In this document: positions 17,706 to 27,270 of the stretch, in pieces
Layout of the letters: each line of letters opens with the position of its first letter
Position numbering within the stretch: position 1 is the first letter of the stretch
Source of the DNA: Paludibacteraceae bacterium
Lineage (GTDB): Bacteria; Bacteroidota; Bacteroidia; Bacteroidales; Paludibacteraceae
Assembly (NCBI GenBank): GCA_017558065.1
Contig: JAFYWK010000034.1
Span: 1-57,449 of the forward strand
Direction: 5' to 3'
Length of the DNA: 57,449 bases
Notes under the pieces: model-generated
Told to the model about the DNA's origin: nothing
What the model saw: the letters and a program-made list of their open reading frames with translations, nothing else
The model's database searches: none
Made by a program: the position numbers and the translations under genes

Positions 17706-18375
17706 CCGTCTGTTGCTCATATTATCCCTATTGTTGCTCGTATCGCGCGCGAGCGCAGAAGATGCTGTCAGTGCGCCAGTGCAACCAAAGGTATATGCTG
17801 ACACTGCTATTTATCAAGGCATGAGCATCAAACTGGATATTGCTATGCCTATCCTCGAATTGGCGCGCTCTGCGGGCAAGGTGCAAGATTATGAGATGGC
17901 GCTAAATGTGCGATTGGCCAAGCGATTCTATCCTACATTGGAGTTGGGATACGCGATTGCAGATGTCGCTGCCGATGGCGGACATTATAGCGGACAAGGT
18001 GGTTTTATGCGATTGGGTATGGATCTCAGTGCGCTGAAGAAAGGGGCGGGGGAGAACTGTTTGATGGTAGGTCTGCGTTTTGCAGGCGCTTATCAGGGCT
18101 TTCAAGTCACCGATGTGCCTGTGTATGGCGACTATTGGCCAATGCCCAATACGAACTACTATGACCAGCACAAGTTTGATTGCTGGGGCGAAATCGTTGC
18201 GGGCTGCCAAGTGCAGATTTGGAAAGGATTTCAGATGGGGTGGTATATCCGTATGAAACTACTTTTTACCCGCACCGACAAACAAGGCGATGCACTACCT
18301 GCCTACTTGCCTGGCTTTGGCTATCGCAATGACACCAATTGGGGAATCAACTATTTCCTCGGATACAAATTTTAA
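17698..18375 (+). CDS. Outer-membrane barrel-like protein (DUF6048-like)
   Basis: A 225-aa exported protein. The signal peptide MNSRLLLILSLLLLVSRASA is followed by alternating strands typical of a small outer-membrane barrel, ending in the aromatic C-terminus INYFLGYKF. It overlaps the lipoprotein gene by 8 bases. DUF6048 proteins have this shape and this neighbour; the function is unknown. ATG 17698 is chosen because it begins the signal peptide. Confidence 0.65.
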   Translation: MNSRLLLILSLLLLVSRASAEDAVSAPVQPKVYADTAIYQGMSIKLDIAMPILELARSAGKVQDYEMALNVRLAKRFYPTLELGYAIADVAADGGHYSGQGGFMRLGMDLSALKKGAGENCLMVGLRFAGAYQGFQVTDVPVYGDYWPMPNTNYYDQHKFDCWGEIVAGCQVQIWKGFQMGWYIRMKLLFTRTDKQGDALPAYLPGFGYRNDTNWGINYFLGYKF

Positions 18376-18447
18376 CAACACCAAACAATACTACACAGCC
18401 CGCTTGCGGGCACTACACAACGCTAAACAATATAACACGATACAATC
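18376..18447 (+). repeat. Word repeats and GC hairpin before transketolase
   Basis: CTACACA and CTAAACAAT words surround the perfect palindrome GCCCGC-TT-GCGGGC. No clear promoter is seen, so tkt may be read from the upstream operon. Confidence 0.7.
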
Positions 18448-20457
18448 ATGAATTCAAAACAACTAATGACAAAAGCGGCAGATAACATCCGTATCCTTGC
18501 CGCAGCAATGGTCGAGAAGGCCAAGAGTGGTCACCCAGGTGGTTCCATGAGTGGAGCAGACTTTGTGCAAGTGCTTTACTCTGAGTTCCTTATACACGAT
18601 CCAGAGAACCCATGTTGGGAGGCGCGCGACCGCTTCTTCCTTGATCCTGGTCACATGTCACCTATGCTCTATGCACAACTCTGCATGACAGGTCACTTCA
18701 CCATGGACGAACTCAAGCAACTCCGTCAATGGGGTAGCGTCACTCCTGGTCACCCAGAGCGCAATGTAGAGCGTGGCATTGAGAATACCTCTGGTCCTCT
18801 CGGTCAAGGTCACACTTTTGCAGTTGGTGCTGCTATCGCAGCGAAATGGTTCAATGCTCGTTATGGCGAGATCCATAACCCTACAATCTACGCTTTCATC
18901 TCTGACGGTGGTATCCAAGAGGAAATCAGCCAAGGCGCAGGCCGTATGGCAGGCCACCTCAAGCTCGATAACCTCATCATGTACTACGACTCCAACGAGA
19001 TTCAGCTCTCTACCTCTTGCAACGAGGTCTCTTCTGAGAATGTAGCCATGAAGTATGAGGCATGGGGGTGGTATGTACAAGACATCGACGGTCACGATCC
19101 TGATGCTATCCGCCAAGCTATCATCAATGCGCAAAACGAGACTTCTCGTCCTTCGCTCATCATTGGTCATACCTCTATGGGCAAGGGTTGCGTGAATGCG
19201 GAAGGCGCAAGTTGGGAGGGCAAAACTTCTACCCATGGTCAACCACTCAGCAAGTCTGGCGCAAGCTTCGAGGCAACAGTCAAGAACCTCGGTGGCGATC
19301 CTGAGAACCCATTCCAAATTTTCCCTGACGTACAAGCACTTTTCGACAAACGTGCCGAGGAACTCCGCGAGATTACCAACCAACGTTATGCAGCTTATCA
19401 CGAATGGAAAGAGGCTAACCCATTGGCAGCCAACGAGTACGAGACCTTCATGAGCGGCGAGACACCTTGCCTTGACTGGAGTCTGCTCCAACAAAAAGAC
19501 AACGTAGCAACCCGTACCGCTTCGGCATCTGCCCTCTCATTCCTTTCTGAGCATGTCGGCAACATGATTGTATCCTCCGCCGACCTATGTAACTCAGATA
19601 AGACCGACGGCTTCCTCAAACATACCCATGTCATCACAGCCGATGACTTCACTGGTCGCTTCCTCCAATCAGGTGTGAGCGAGCTCACTATGGCTTGCGT
19701 GTGCATTGGTATGGCACTCCACGGCGGTATCATTCCTGCTTGCGGTACCTTCTTCGTGTTCTCTGACTATATGAAACCTGCTATCCGTATGGCAGCGTTG
19801 ATGGAGATTCAGATGATGTTCGTTTGGAGCCACGATGCTTTCCGCGTAGGTGAGGATGGCCCTACCCACGAGCCAGTGGAGCAAGAGGCACAAATCCGTT
19901 TGATGGAGAAGTTGCACAACCACTCTGGTCGTCCAAGTGTGATGGTACTCCGTCCTGCTGATGCGGAGGAGACCACCGCAGCATGGAAGATGGCGATGGA
20001 GAATGTATATACTCCTACCGCATTGATCCTCTCTCGCCAAGATGTAGCAAGTGTGCCTAATACCTCTGAGGCTGGTGTGAAGAAGGGTGCGTATATTGTA
20101 AGCAAAGATGAGAATCCACAAGTGGTAATGATTGCTTCTGGTAGTGAGGTTTCTACCCTTATGGCAGGTGCAGAATTGCTTCGTGCTGAAGGCGTGCGTC
20201 TCCAAATCGTGAGTGTACCTTCAGAGGCTATCTTCCGTCAACAAGACAAGGCTTACCAAACTGAGGTTCTTCCACAAGGCGTTGCACGTTTTGGTTTGAC
20301 CGCAGGTCTTCCTTGTAACCTCGAGGGTCTTGTAGGCGAGCATGGTACCGTATGGGGACTCAACTCCTTCGGTTTCTCTGCACCATACAAAGTGCTCGAC
20401 GAGAAACTCGGCTTCACCGCACAAAACGTGTATGACCAAGTGAAGAAGTTGCTGTAA
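18448..20457 (+). CDS. tkt: Transketolase
   Basis: A 669-aa full-length transketolase. The thiamine diphosphate region (GHPGGSMSGADFVQ, then FISDGGIQEE with the metal-binding Asp) is in the N-terminal third. The pyrimidine domain (SDLCNSDKT, then FFVFSDYMKPAIRMAALM and VWSHDAFRVGEDGPTHEPVEQ) is in the middle, and the C-terminal domain carries IASGSEVS. It exchanges two-carbon units in the non-oxidative pentose phosphate pathway. Codon use is strongly biased, as in highly expressed genes. Confidence 0.96.
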   Translation: MNSKQLMTKAADNIRILAAAMVEKAKSGHPGGSMSGADFVQVLYSEFLIHDPENPCWEARDRFFLDPGHMSPMLYAQLCMTGHFTMDELKQLRQWGSVTPGHPERNVERGIENTSGPLGQGHTFAVGAAIAAKWFNARYGEIHNPTIYAFISDGGIQEEISQGAGRMAGHLKLDNLIMYYDSNEIQLSTSCNEVSSENVAMKYEAWGWYVQDIDGHDPDAIRQAIINAQNETSRPSLIIGHTSMGKGCVNAEGASWEGKTSTHGQPLSKSGASFEATVKNLGGDPENPFQIFPDVQALFDKRAEELREITNQRYAAYHEWKEANPLAANEYETFMSGETPCLDWSLLQQKDNVATRTASASALSFLSEHVGNMIVSSADLCNSDKTDGFLKHTHVITADDFTGRFLQSGVSELTMACVCIGMALHGGIIPACGTFFVFSDYMKPAIRMAALMEIQMMFVWSHDAFRVGEDGPTHEPVEQEAQIRLMEKLHNHSGRPSVMVLRPADAEETTAAWKMAMENVYTPTALILSRQDVASVPNTSEAGVKKGAYIVSKDENPQVVMIASGSEVSTLMAGAELLRAEGVRLQIVSVPSEAIFRQQDKAYQTEVLPQGVARFGLTAGLPCNLEGLVGEHGTVWGLNSFGFSAPYKVLDEKLGFTAQNVYDQVKKLL

Positions 20458-20468
20458 TAGGCCTCTTT

Positions 20469-21160
20469 ATGCCTATAAATAATCCCCAAAAGCTCCAAGT
20501 TGAAGGAAGCGTGCTACGTCCTACCAACCGATGGAAGACCTTACTCTTCTACCAGAAAGCGAACACGCTCTTTCAACTGACGGTGGTCTTTTGCGAACGG
20601 TTCCTGCCGAAATACGGCGACCGTACGGTAGACCAGATGATATAGGCAGCGCGTTCCGGCAAGCAAAATATCATCGAAGGCTCCGAGGATGGCAAAACGA
20701 GCACAGAAATGGAGCTTAAACTCCTGAATGTAGCGCGAAGCAGTATAGGCGAGTTACAGGAAGATTTTGCAGATTATTCCAAAGAAAACATCTTCCGCTG
20801 TGGAACAAAGAGCACCCGAGGTACAATGCGATGCGCTCTTTCACGCAGAAGTACAATCGTTTGGAAGACTACGAACCGTATTTTTATAAATGGAACGATG
20901 AGGAGATGGCTAACATCGGTTTGACGCTCTGCCACCAAGTGGATTATATGATGAACAAGTACCTTCAGTCGCTGGAGAAACTGTTTGTGACGCAAGGAGG
21001 CATCAAAGAACGGATGTATGCGGCGCGCACAGGTTACCGAAAGGCGCAAGACGAAGAACACCAAAGACTTGTTGCAGAAAACGCAACTCTCCGCGCACAA
21101 CTGGCAACCGCCCAAGAAGAAATAGCTCACCTGCGCAAACTGATAAACAAGAATGAATAA
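20469..21160 (+). pseudogene. Broken four-helix-bundle protein gene
   Basis: From ATG 20469 the frame reads a helical protein (RWKTLLFYQKANTLFQLTVV, then KYGDRTVDQMI) and meets TAG at 20643-20645. It continues in the same frame through AARSGKQNIIEGS and ARSSIGELQEDFADY. Near 20795 it shifts: the natural continuation (WNKEHPRYNAMRSFTQKYNR, then ending in a coiled coil VAENATLRAQLATAQEE) is in another frame. The order matches the 'four helix bundle suffix domain' family related to proteins of 23S rRNA intervening sequences. One stop and one frameshift make it a probable pseudogene of about 230 codons. Confidence 0.75.
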
Positions 21161-21341
21161 CAACCTCGACCTATTCCGGTCTAAAGCTGCCTAAAAAGAC
21201 CTATCACGGATTAAAACTGCCTATTAAAAATCCGCGTGTGCGAGATAAGAGATCAAAAAGATTAATAACGAACGATACCGTCCCTCTCCGAGCGGTGTTT
21301 CCGAGCACTCAGGGAAAGGAGAAAATGAGAAAAAGACAAAC
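21161..21341 (+). repeat. Short repeat region before the 21342 gene
   Basis: Two imperfect copies of a roughly 30-base unit (CCTATTCCGGTCTAAAGCTG and CCTATCACGGATTAAAACTG, about 21172-21226) are followed by G-rich sequence. No promoter of the usual kind is visible. Confidence 0.4.
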
Positions 21342-21938
21342 ATGAATCATCTGCAATCATTATTAAATATTCCTCGCATTCTTTCAACTCCTAATATAGA
21401 AAATGAGTTAGAAAGGATAGCAAGGGTATTAATGAATGAGTTCTATATCTATAATGGTACATATAAATATCGTCCGGTAGAGATAGAATTCTATATCTAT
21501 CATAAAGATTTGCATGCAGATGAGCATGTATATAAGCGAGATAAGAAAGGGGCAGGAGATTTGTTTTATCACTATAGCGGATTTGATATCTGCTTTGAGA
21601 GTTCATTTTATGAAGGTTTCTTTGGTGGAATATTAATTCGTGCTATAGAAAGAGTTGAAGATAATACATTCTGGGGTGGTCCTTTGGTCTGCAAGAACGA
21701 AGTACTTAACACAGCAAAAGAAAAATGCAAATTGATAGATGCAGATAAAAAGGAATATATTTCTTTACCATCCACAGAACGAAAAGGTATCAAAAAAAGT
21801 AATGAAATGGATTTGTATTGGAATAAAAAATATCGTTTTGTGAGAGAAGGCATAAATAATCCTATAGAAATGACGATTACCGACTTTCAATTCAAGGAAA
21901 AACATATTAAAGAGAGAAAGAATAAATATTATTTATAA
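21342..21938 (+). CDS. Unknown low-GC protein, weakly glycosylase-like
   Basis: A 198-aa soluble protein without signal or membrane segments. The sequence VEIEFYIYHKDLHADEHVYKR, then FYHYSGFDICFES and FFGGILIRAIER, recalls uncharacterised proteins sometimes linked to the alkyladenine DNA glycosylase fold, but this is weak. It is clearly richer in A/T than its neighbours and sits between a pseudogene and an accessory enzyme, so it was probably acquired by transfer. A terminator follows at once. Confidence 0.6.
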   Translation: MNHLQSLLNIPRILSTPNIENELERIARVLMNEFYIYNGTYKYRPVEIEFYIYHKDLHADEHVYKRDKKGAGDLFYHYSGFDICFESSFYEGFFGGILIRAIERVEDNTFWGGPLVCKNEVLNTAKEKCKLIDADKKEYISLPSTERKGIKKSNEMDLYWNKKYRFVREGINNPIEMTITDFQFKEKHIKERKNKYYL

Positions 21939-21942
21939 AATT

Positions 21943-21967
21943 AGAGGACACAGTCCTCTTTTTTTAT
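21943..21967 (+). terminator. Terminator after the 21342 gene
   Basis: AGAGGAC (21943-21949) pairs with GTCCTCT (21953-21959), followed by a T-run. Confidence 0.85.
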
Positions 21968-22014
21968 TGTTAATATCTTCTTCAAAACCTTTAACAATTT
22001 TTAACAGAATATTT

Positions 22015-22045
22015 TTGAAAGTTTGCGAAAAAAAGTTGACCTTTG
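22015..22045 (+). promoter_or_regulatory. Promoter of the deiminase-like gene
   Basis: TTG at 22015-22017, 20-base spacer, then GACCTTTG at 22038-22045 (one mismatch to TAnnTTTG). Confidence 0.65.
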
Positions 22046-22092
22046 CACCAAAAGCTAAATAACTAATTATTAACTTAATAAATGCTAAGGTT

Positions 22093-23631
22093 ATGTTACA
22101 CGATTCGCAAACTGATTTCGTATTTATACCGATGGCTTTTCGGTATCATTTTCCTCGTTTTTTCAAGAGCCTTATTGCAGCTTTTAGGGCAGCTAATGTC
22201 AAGTATTGTGAGTTACCGTACACTAGCAAAAAGTCTCGTCTATGGGTACGCGACTATATGCCCATCACGGTTGATGGAAAAGGCGACATTGCACAGTTCC
22301 GCTACGACCCGGACTATCTGCGCGCACCTCGTTACGAGAAGTACAAACCAGACATGGTGCCTATCTGGGACGATTTGGAGATGACTCCTTTCCGGTATGA
22401 GGATATCGTTCTTGACGGAGGTAATGTGCTCACGGATAAGAGTGGTAATGTCTATATGACCGATAAGATCTTCTTGGAGAACCCCAATTATCCTCGTAAC
22501 TTGCTTATCGCGAACCTAAAGAAAGCACTCAATGCACGCTCCATTAAGATAGTGCATTGGGACAAGTCTGACATCTATGGCCATGTGGACGGGATGATGG
22601 CAATAGCTGATGATGGTTCGCTCATTACAGACCTTAGTTGGGAATACCTCAATTTCCTCCGCGTAGGAAACAAGATCTTCATGGCGCAACTCGGTAAACC
22701 GTCTGACGCGCCTGCAGTCAAGCGCATTCAGGAGGCATTCCCTGACTGTGAGGTTTATCCTATTAAATACACGCAGTCGCTCACGCGACTTGGGGGAGGT
22801 CTGCACTGCGCAACTTGGAACACCTTGGGAAACGGTTATCAAAATGCAAAGTATTTTAAGCCTTCCAAGCGGCATCCGTTCAATCCTTTCGATGACGACG
22901 CATTCACGGAAGAACGGTTGCGTGCAGTCCTGGAGCACGAATTGAAACGTGAGCTTTTAGAAGATGAATGGCAGTCAATCAATAAACCTTTCTACATGTA
23001 TTGGAATGATTTATATCTCATGGAAAGAAACTTCTCTCCCAATGACATGTTTGAAGCGATAAAGAAAAATCTGAAATTAAAGAATAGTCCTTATTTTCAA
23101 ACAGACAAGGAGTTGACTAATGTTGTAGATATTCTTACAACATATATGATGCATGTGCCAAGACTCATCCTTCCAGAAAATACAGATTACAATCCCCATA
23201 AAGCATACATTCCTACAAAAGTCATGCTTCTCCATTTCAAGGACACAATTGCCACGCTCACATCTTTCAGCGTTGATTTTGTGCATGTGACTAGAGATGT
23301 TAATGATGAAATTGCTTATACAAGAGTTGTTGTAGCAGAAGCATCTCAAGCTTTAAATCGTAATGACGGAACAATTTATGTACTTCGATTTCGGAAGTGC
23401 GATAAGCGTAGAATTTGCCCGTATCGGTACACATTGATAGCAAGTGTAGGATGGACGAAACATGTTCGGATTATATTCTACGACAATGCACCTGAATTAT
23501 ATGATTTACTTATTTCGTGCTTTGAAAATATTGTATCTAGTATCAATTTCTATGAAAACTATCGAGAAGGTGACTGTAATTTCGATGAAAAACCCGATTC
23601 AGAAGGAGATGCATCCGATTTACCCTTTTAG
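22093..23631 (+). CDS. Agmatine-deiminase-like enzyme with unknown C-terminal domain
   Basis: A 512-aa cytoplasmic protein. Residues about 1-255 are a pentein-fold deiminase of the agmatine/peptidylarginine deiminase group: WVRDYMPI (Arg 53, Asp 54), LDGGN near 107, GHVDG with His 164 and Asp 166, and GGGLHCATWN with the likely nucleophile Cys 239. The catalytic set looks complete. Residues about 265-512 form an extension I cannot assign (FDDDAFTEERLRAVLEHELK, later a beta-rich part VTRDVNDEIAYTRVVVAEA, then an acidic tail). Normal agmatine deiminases end near 350-370, so the enzyme is a fusion. It has no signal peptide and no polyamine genes nearby. A small frame overlaps its 3' end. Confidence 0.75.
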   Translation: MLHDSQTDFVFIPMAFRYHFPRFFKSLIAAFRAANVKYCELPYTSKKSRLWVRDYMPITVDGKGDIAQFRYDPDYLRAPRYEKYKPDMVPIWDDLEMTPFRYEDIVLDGGNVLTDKSGNVYMTDKIFLENPNYPRNLLIANLKKALNARSIKIVHWDKSDIYGHVDGMMAIADDGSLITDLSWEYLNFLRVGNKIFMAQLGKPSDAPAVKRIQEAFPDCEVYPIKYTQSLTRLGGGLHCATWNTLGNGYQNAKYFKPSKRHPFNPFDDDAFTEERLRAVLEHELKRELLEDEWQSINKPFYMYWNDLYLMERNFSPNDMFEAIKKNLKLKNSPYFQTDKELTNVVDILTTYMMHVPRLILPENTDYNPHKAYIPTKVMLLHFKDTIATLTSFSVDFVHVTRDVNDEIAYTRVVVAEASQALNRNDGTIYVLRFRKCDKRRICPYRYTLIASVGWTKHVRIIFYDNAPELYDLLISCFENIVSSINFYENYREGDCNFDEKPDSEGDASDLPF

Positions 23632-23812
23632 TCTCAAGCCCGAGTACGTCGATGAAATGACTGTCGACGCAGAAACCGAGACCAAACACAAAGCCGGTTG
23701 TGTTTGGAAACTGCTTGGCTCTCGTTATACCCACTCCCAATTGGAAAGATATTGTACTCTATACGGTGTTACTACCGAGCAGGCTCTGCAATGGAAGAGG
23801 TATTGGATATAA
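23585..23812 (+). CDS. Small unknown protein overlapping the deiminase gene
   Basis: A 75-aa frame whose ATG at 23585 lies 47 bases before the stop of the deiminase-like gene; ATG 23552 is an alternative. The product (PFSLKPEYVDEMTVDAETET, then RYTHSQLERYCTLYGVTTEQA) is compact and charged and looks like a helical, winged-helix-sized protein. The overlap suggests coupling to the deiminase. I do not recognise the family. Confidence 0.5.
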   Translation: MKNPIQKEMHPIYPFSLKPEYVDEMTVDAETETKHKAGCVWKLLGSRYTHSQLERYCTLYGVTTEQALQWKRYWI

Positions 23813-24188
23813 TTGTACCATCTCTGATAGTAGCGCGAGAGTGGCTTGAGAATAGCTGATTGACTGCTACAATTTGGCGAGTGGAACAAGCACTGAAATC
23901 TTAATAATCGTATACCTTTCAACTTCCTTCCAAACAGCATATCTCGCGCCACTCTTGCGCTTCTTTTAGGCATATATTGGTATAACGTCCAAATCTTAAT
24001 AATCGCGCTGAAGATTTTTGCAGCATTATTGTAGAAACGCGTTTGTAGAAAGCCACCGAAAGCCCACAGAACTCCCACAGATCTCCTATGGTGTTCCCGA
24101 AACTTGTAGCATTGAGGAAAAAAACGGTCATTACTCTTTCTTTTTGAAAAAATAACACCATTATTCCTCTTCCTTTTTGAAAAAAAAC
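23813..24188. repeat. Gene-free repeat-rich region before leuS
   Basis: No gene is seen. GCGCGAGAGTGGC near 23833 is the inverted partner of GCCACTCTTGCGC near 23950, about 105 bases apart (one mismatch). AATCTTAATAATCG occurs near 23897 and 23995. A roughly 33-base unit ending CTTTTTGAAAAAA is repeated at about 24128 and 24162. Confidence 0.55.
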
Positions 24189-24219
24189 TTGCATAATTGA
24201 TTTATTTGTAGTACCTTTG
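24189..24219 (+). promoter_or_regulatory. leuS promoter
   Basis: TTG at 24189-24191 and TACCTTTG at 24212-24219, 20-base spacer. The leader is about 115 bases. Confidence 0.8.
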
Positions 24220-24339
24220 CAGTCGCAAAGGTTATGACTAAATGACCTAACAAAAATCATGCGGCGTAGGCAGATTGTTTGAGGCTGCAAAGCTAAAATT
24301 AGAAATGAACAAATAAATAATTAAATCATAAATAGTTTT

Positions 24340-27150
24340 ATGGAATACAATTTCAGTGAAATTGAAAAGAAATGGCAAGCCGAATGGGCGAAAGCTGGTA
24401 CTTACAAAGTAAGTAACCAAAGCGACAAAAAGCCATTTTATGTGCTTGATATGTTCCCTTATCCATCGGGCGCAGGTTTGCACGTAGGTCACCCTCTGGG
24501 TTATATCGCCAGTGACATTTACAGCCGTTACAAACGCCTGCAGGGCTTCAATGTCCTCCACCCAATGGGCTTTGACTCCTACGGTTTGCCTGCGGAGCAA
24601 TATGCTATCCAAACAGGTCAACACCCAGAGAAAACAACCATGGAGAATATTGCTCACTATATCGAGCAGCTCCAAAAGATTGGTTTTAACTACGATTGGG
24701 ACCGCGAGGTGAAGACTTGTAACCCAGACTTCTATAAGTGGACACAATGGGCATTTATCCAAATGTTCAACTCCTACTTCGACACCTCTTTGCAAAAGGC
24801 ACAACCTATCAGCAAACTCATCGAGAAGTTTGAGCAAACAGATCCTACATGGGCAACCCTCTCTGAACAAGAGCAACAAGAGCGCCTCATGAACTACCGT
24901 ATCGCCTATCTGGCTGATACCAAGGTGAACTGGTGCCCACAACTCGGTTGTGTGCTCGCCAACGACGAGGTGAGCGAAGGTCTTTCTGTTCGTGGCGGCT
25001 ATCCTGTAGAGCAACGCGTGATGCGCCAATGGAACCTCCGTGTGAGTGCGTATGCGCCACGTCTGCTACAAGGTCTTGATACCGTAGATTGGACTGACTC
25101 TCTCAAAGAAACCCAACGCAACTGGATTGGTCGCAGCGAGGGTGCAGAGATGCGATTTGCCATCAAAGGTCAAGACGAACCATTCACTATCTTCACCACC
25201 CGTGCTGATACGGTGTATGGTGTGACCTTCATGGTGTTGGCGCCTGAGAGCGAGTATGTGGCTCGTGTGACTACCGAGGAGCAAAAAGCAGAGGTAGAGG
25301 CGTACCTCCAAATGGTGAAGAACCGTACCGAGCGTGAGCGTATTGCTGACCGCCGCGTGACAGGTGTGTTCACAGGTTCGTATGCTATCAACCCTCTCAC
25401 CAAAGCAGAGATACCTATCTATGTGAGTGACTATGTATTGAGTGGTTACGGCACAGGCGCTATCATGGCGGTACCTGCACACGATAGTCGTGACTATGCG
25501 TTTGCTAAGCACTTCAACCTCCCTATCATTCCACTCATTGAGGGTGCCGATGTCAGCGAACAAAGCTTCGATGCTAAAGAGGGTGTGATGATTAACTCTG
25601 GTTTCCTCAATGGTATGCAAGTCAAAGACGCTATCCAAGCAATGAAGGAGCATATCACCAATACTGGTCTTGGTCGTGTGAAAGTGAACTACCGCCTCCG
25701 CGATGCGGTGTTTAGCCGCCAACGTTATTGGGGCGAACCATTCCCTGTTTATTACAAGGATGGTATGCCATACATGCTCCCAGAAGAGTGCTTGCCACTC
25801 CTCTTGCCTGAGGTGTCTGACTTCAAACCAACCACTACAGGCGAGCCACCTCTTGGTAATGCTGATCTTTGGGCGTGGGACGAGAAGAATAACCAAGTAG
25901 TGAGCAAGTCTCTCATTGACAACGAGACTATTTTTCCACTTGAGCTTTGCACTATGCCAGGTTTTGCTGGTTCTTCTGCATACTACCTCCGCTATATGGA
26001 CAACCACAACGACGCTGCCCTCGTGGGCAAAGAAGCCAACGACTACTGGCGTCAAGTCAACCTCTATATCGGTGGTACCGAGCATGCTACGGGTCACTTG
26101 ATCTACAGCCGTTTCTGGAACAAGTTCCTCTATGACCTCGGCTATATCTGCGAGGATGAGCCATTTAAGAAACTTATCAACCAAGGTATGATCCAAGGTC
26201 GCTCCAACTTCGTATATCGCTATATCGGCGAAGGTGCTACGGGCAACCTCTTCATCAGTTACAACCTCATTGATAACCCAGAGTACAAAGATAAGGTACA
26301 ACCTATCCACGTGAACGTGAATATCGTCAAGAATGATGTCTTGGATATTGATGCCTTCCGCAGTTGGATGCCAGAGTTCAAGAATGCGGAGTTTGTCTTC
26401 GCAGACGGCACCTCTATTGAGGATAATCCTTATATCGGCTCGCCAATGTATCCAAAGCAATACATCTGCGGTTGGGCAGTTGAGAAGATGTCTAAGTCTA
26501 TGTTCAACGTCGTAAACCCAGACGATGTGGTGGCTAAGTATGGTGCTGATACACTGCGTCTCTACGAGATGTTCCTCGGTCCTTTGGAGATGTCCAAACC
26601 TTGGGATACCAATGGTATTGATGGTGTACACCGCTTCTTGCGCAAGTGGTGGAATATGTTCGAGACGCTATCTACCGACGAGCCAACAGCAGAGGAGTTG
26701 CGCAGCTTGCATAAGCTCATCAAGAAGATCACTTGGGATATTGAGAACTTCTCGTTCAACACTTCTATCCCTGCTTTTATGATTGCGCAAAACGAGTTGC
26801 AAGCCCTCAAGTGCAACAAGGTCGCTATCCTCAAAACCTTCGCTATCTTGCTTGCTCCATATGCTCCACACATTGCAGAAGAAGCATGGCATCTCTGTGG
26901 CGAAACAACTTCTGTTTGCCACGCAGAGTGGCCAGAGTGCAACGAGGCATACTTGGTAGAATCAACGCAAAAGTATCCTGTTCAGTTCAATGGTAAGGTG
27001 CGCTTCACCATTGAGGTAGCCAAGGACACTCCACGCGAGGAGGTTGAGAAGATTGTCATGGCTCACGAGCTGACCGCTAAACAATTGAACGGCGCTGCTC
27101 CAAAGAAAGTCATCGTAGTCCCAGGCAAGATTGTCAATATCGTGATGTAA
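24340..27150 (+). CDS. leuS: Leucyl-tRNA synthetase
   Basis: A 936-aa class I synthetase. The HIGH motif ([10 protein letters not shown]) lies near residue 48, the CP1 editing domain ([19 protein letters not shown], then [21 protein letters not shown]) follows, and the KMSKS loop ([10 protein letters not shown]) is near 715. The C-terminal domain ends [10 protein letters not shown]. It charges tRNA-Leu and edits mischarged products. The last 13 codons and the terminator recur 1.4 kb downstream behind the AAA ATPase gene. Confidence 0.97.
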   Translation: MEYNFSEIEKKWQAEWAKAGTYKVSNQSDKKPFYVLDMFPYPSGAGLHVGHPLGYIASDIYSRYKRLQGFNVLHPMGFDSYGLPAEQYAIQTGQHPEKTTMENIAHYIEQLQKIGFNYDWDREVKTCNPDFYKWTQWAFIQMFNSYFDTSLQKAQPISKLIEKFEQTDPTWATLSEQEQQERLMNYRIAYLADTKVNWCPQLGCVLANDEVSEGLSVRGGYPVEQRVMRQWNLRVSAYAPRLLQGLDTVDWTDSLKETQRNWIGRSEGAEMRFAIKGQDEPFTIFTTRADTVYGVTFMVLAPESEYVARVTTEEQKAEVEAYLQMVKNRTERERIADRRVTGVFTGSYAINPLTKAEIPIYVSDYVLSGYGTGAIMAVPAHDSRDYAFAKHFNLPIIPLIEGADVSEQSFDAKEGVMINSGFLNGMQVKDAIQAMKEHITNTGLGRVKVNYRLRDAVFSRQRYWGEPFPVYYKDGMPYMLPEECLPLLLPEVSDFKPTTTGEPPLGNADLWAWDEKNNQVVSKSLIDNETIFPLELCTMPGFAGSSAYYLRYMDNHNDAALVGKEANDYWRQVNLYIGGTEHATGHLIYSRFWNKFLYDLGYICEDEPFKKLINQGMIQGRSNFVYRYIGEGATGNLFISYNLIDNPEYKDKVQPIHVNVNIVKNDVLDIDAFRSWMPEFKNAEFVFADGTSIEDNPYIGSPMYPKQYICGWAVEKMSKSMFNVVNPDDVVAKYGADTLRLYEMFLGPLEMSKPWDTNGIDGVHRFLRKWWNMFETLSTDEPTAEELRSLHKLIKKITWDIENFSFNTSIPAFMIAQNELQALKCNKVAILKTFAILLAPYAPHIAEEAWHLCGETTSVCHAEWPECNEAYLVESTQKYPVQFNGKVRFTIEVAKDTPREEVEKIVMAHELTAKQLNGAAPKKVIVVPGKIVNIVM

Positions 27151-27206
27151 GGTTACACCTTAATATATATAATAGAAAATGCACTCCCCTCGGAGTGCAT
27201 TTTTCG
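27111..27206 (+). repeat. leuS 3' end plus terminator, copy 1
   Basis: It covers the last codons of leuS, the bases GTAAGGTTACACCTTA after the stop, and the terminator. It aligns along its length with 28541-28635. Confidence 0.85.
27176..27206 (+). terminator. leuS terminator
   Basis: GCACTCC (27181-27187) pairs with GGAGTGC (27192-27198) around loop CCTC, with A and T runs outside. Confidence 0.85.
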
Positions 27207-27235
27207 ATAAATTTGATAAAAAACGTATATTTGTT

Positions 27236-27265
27236 TTGTTATTTCAGAAAAAAGTACTACCTTTG
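27236..27265 (+). promoter_or_regulatory. Promoter of the AAA ATPase gene
   Basis: TTG at 27236-27238 and TACCTTTG at 27258-27265, 19-base spacer. Confidence 0.75.
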
Positions 27266-27270
27266 CACCG

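Noticed and set aside
18658-19494. A 278-codon minus-strand frame inside transketolase
   Set aside because: Same cause: it mirrors the biased codons of tkt and overlaps it fully.
20643-20645. A recoded amber codon
   Set aside because: A frameshift further on in the same gene argues for decay, and other genes use TAG as a normal stop.
25066-26631. A 521-codon open frame on the minus strand inside leuS
   Set aside because: It is the shadow of a strongly codon-biased gene; it has no promoter and no recognisable product.
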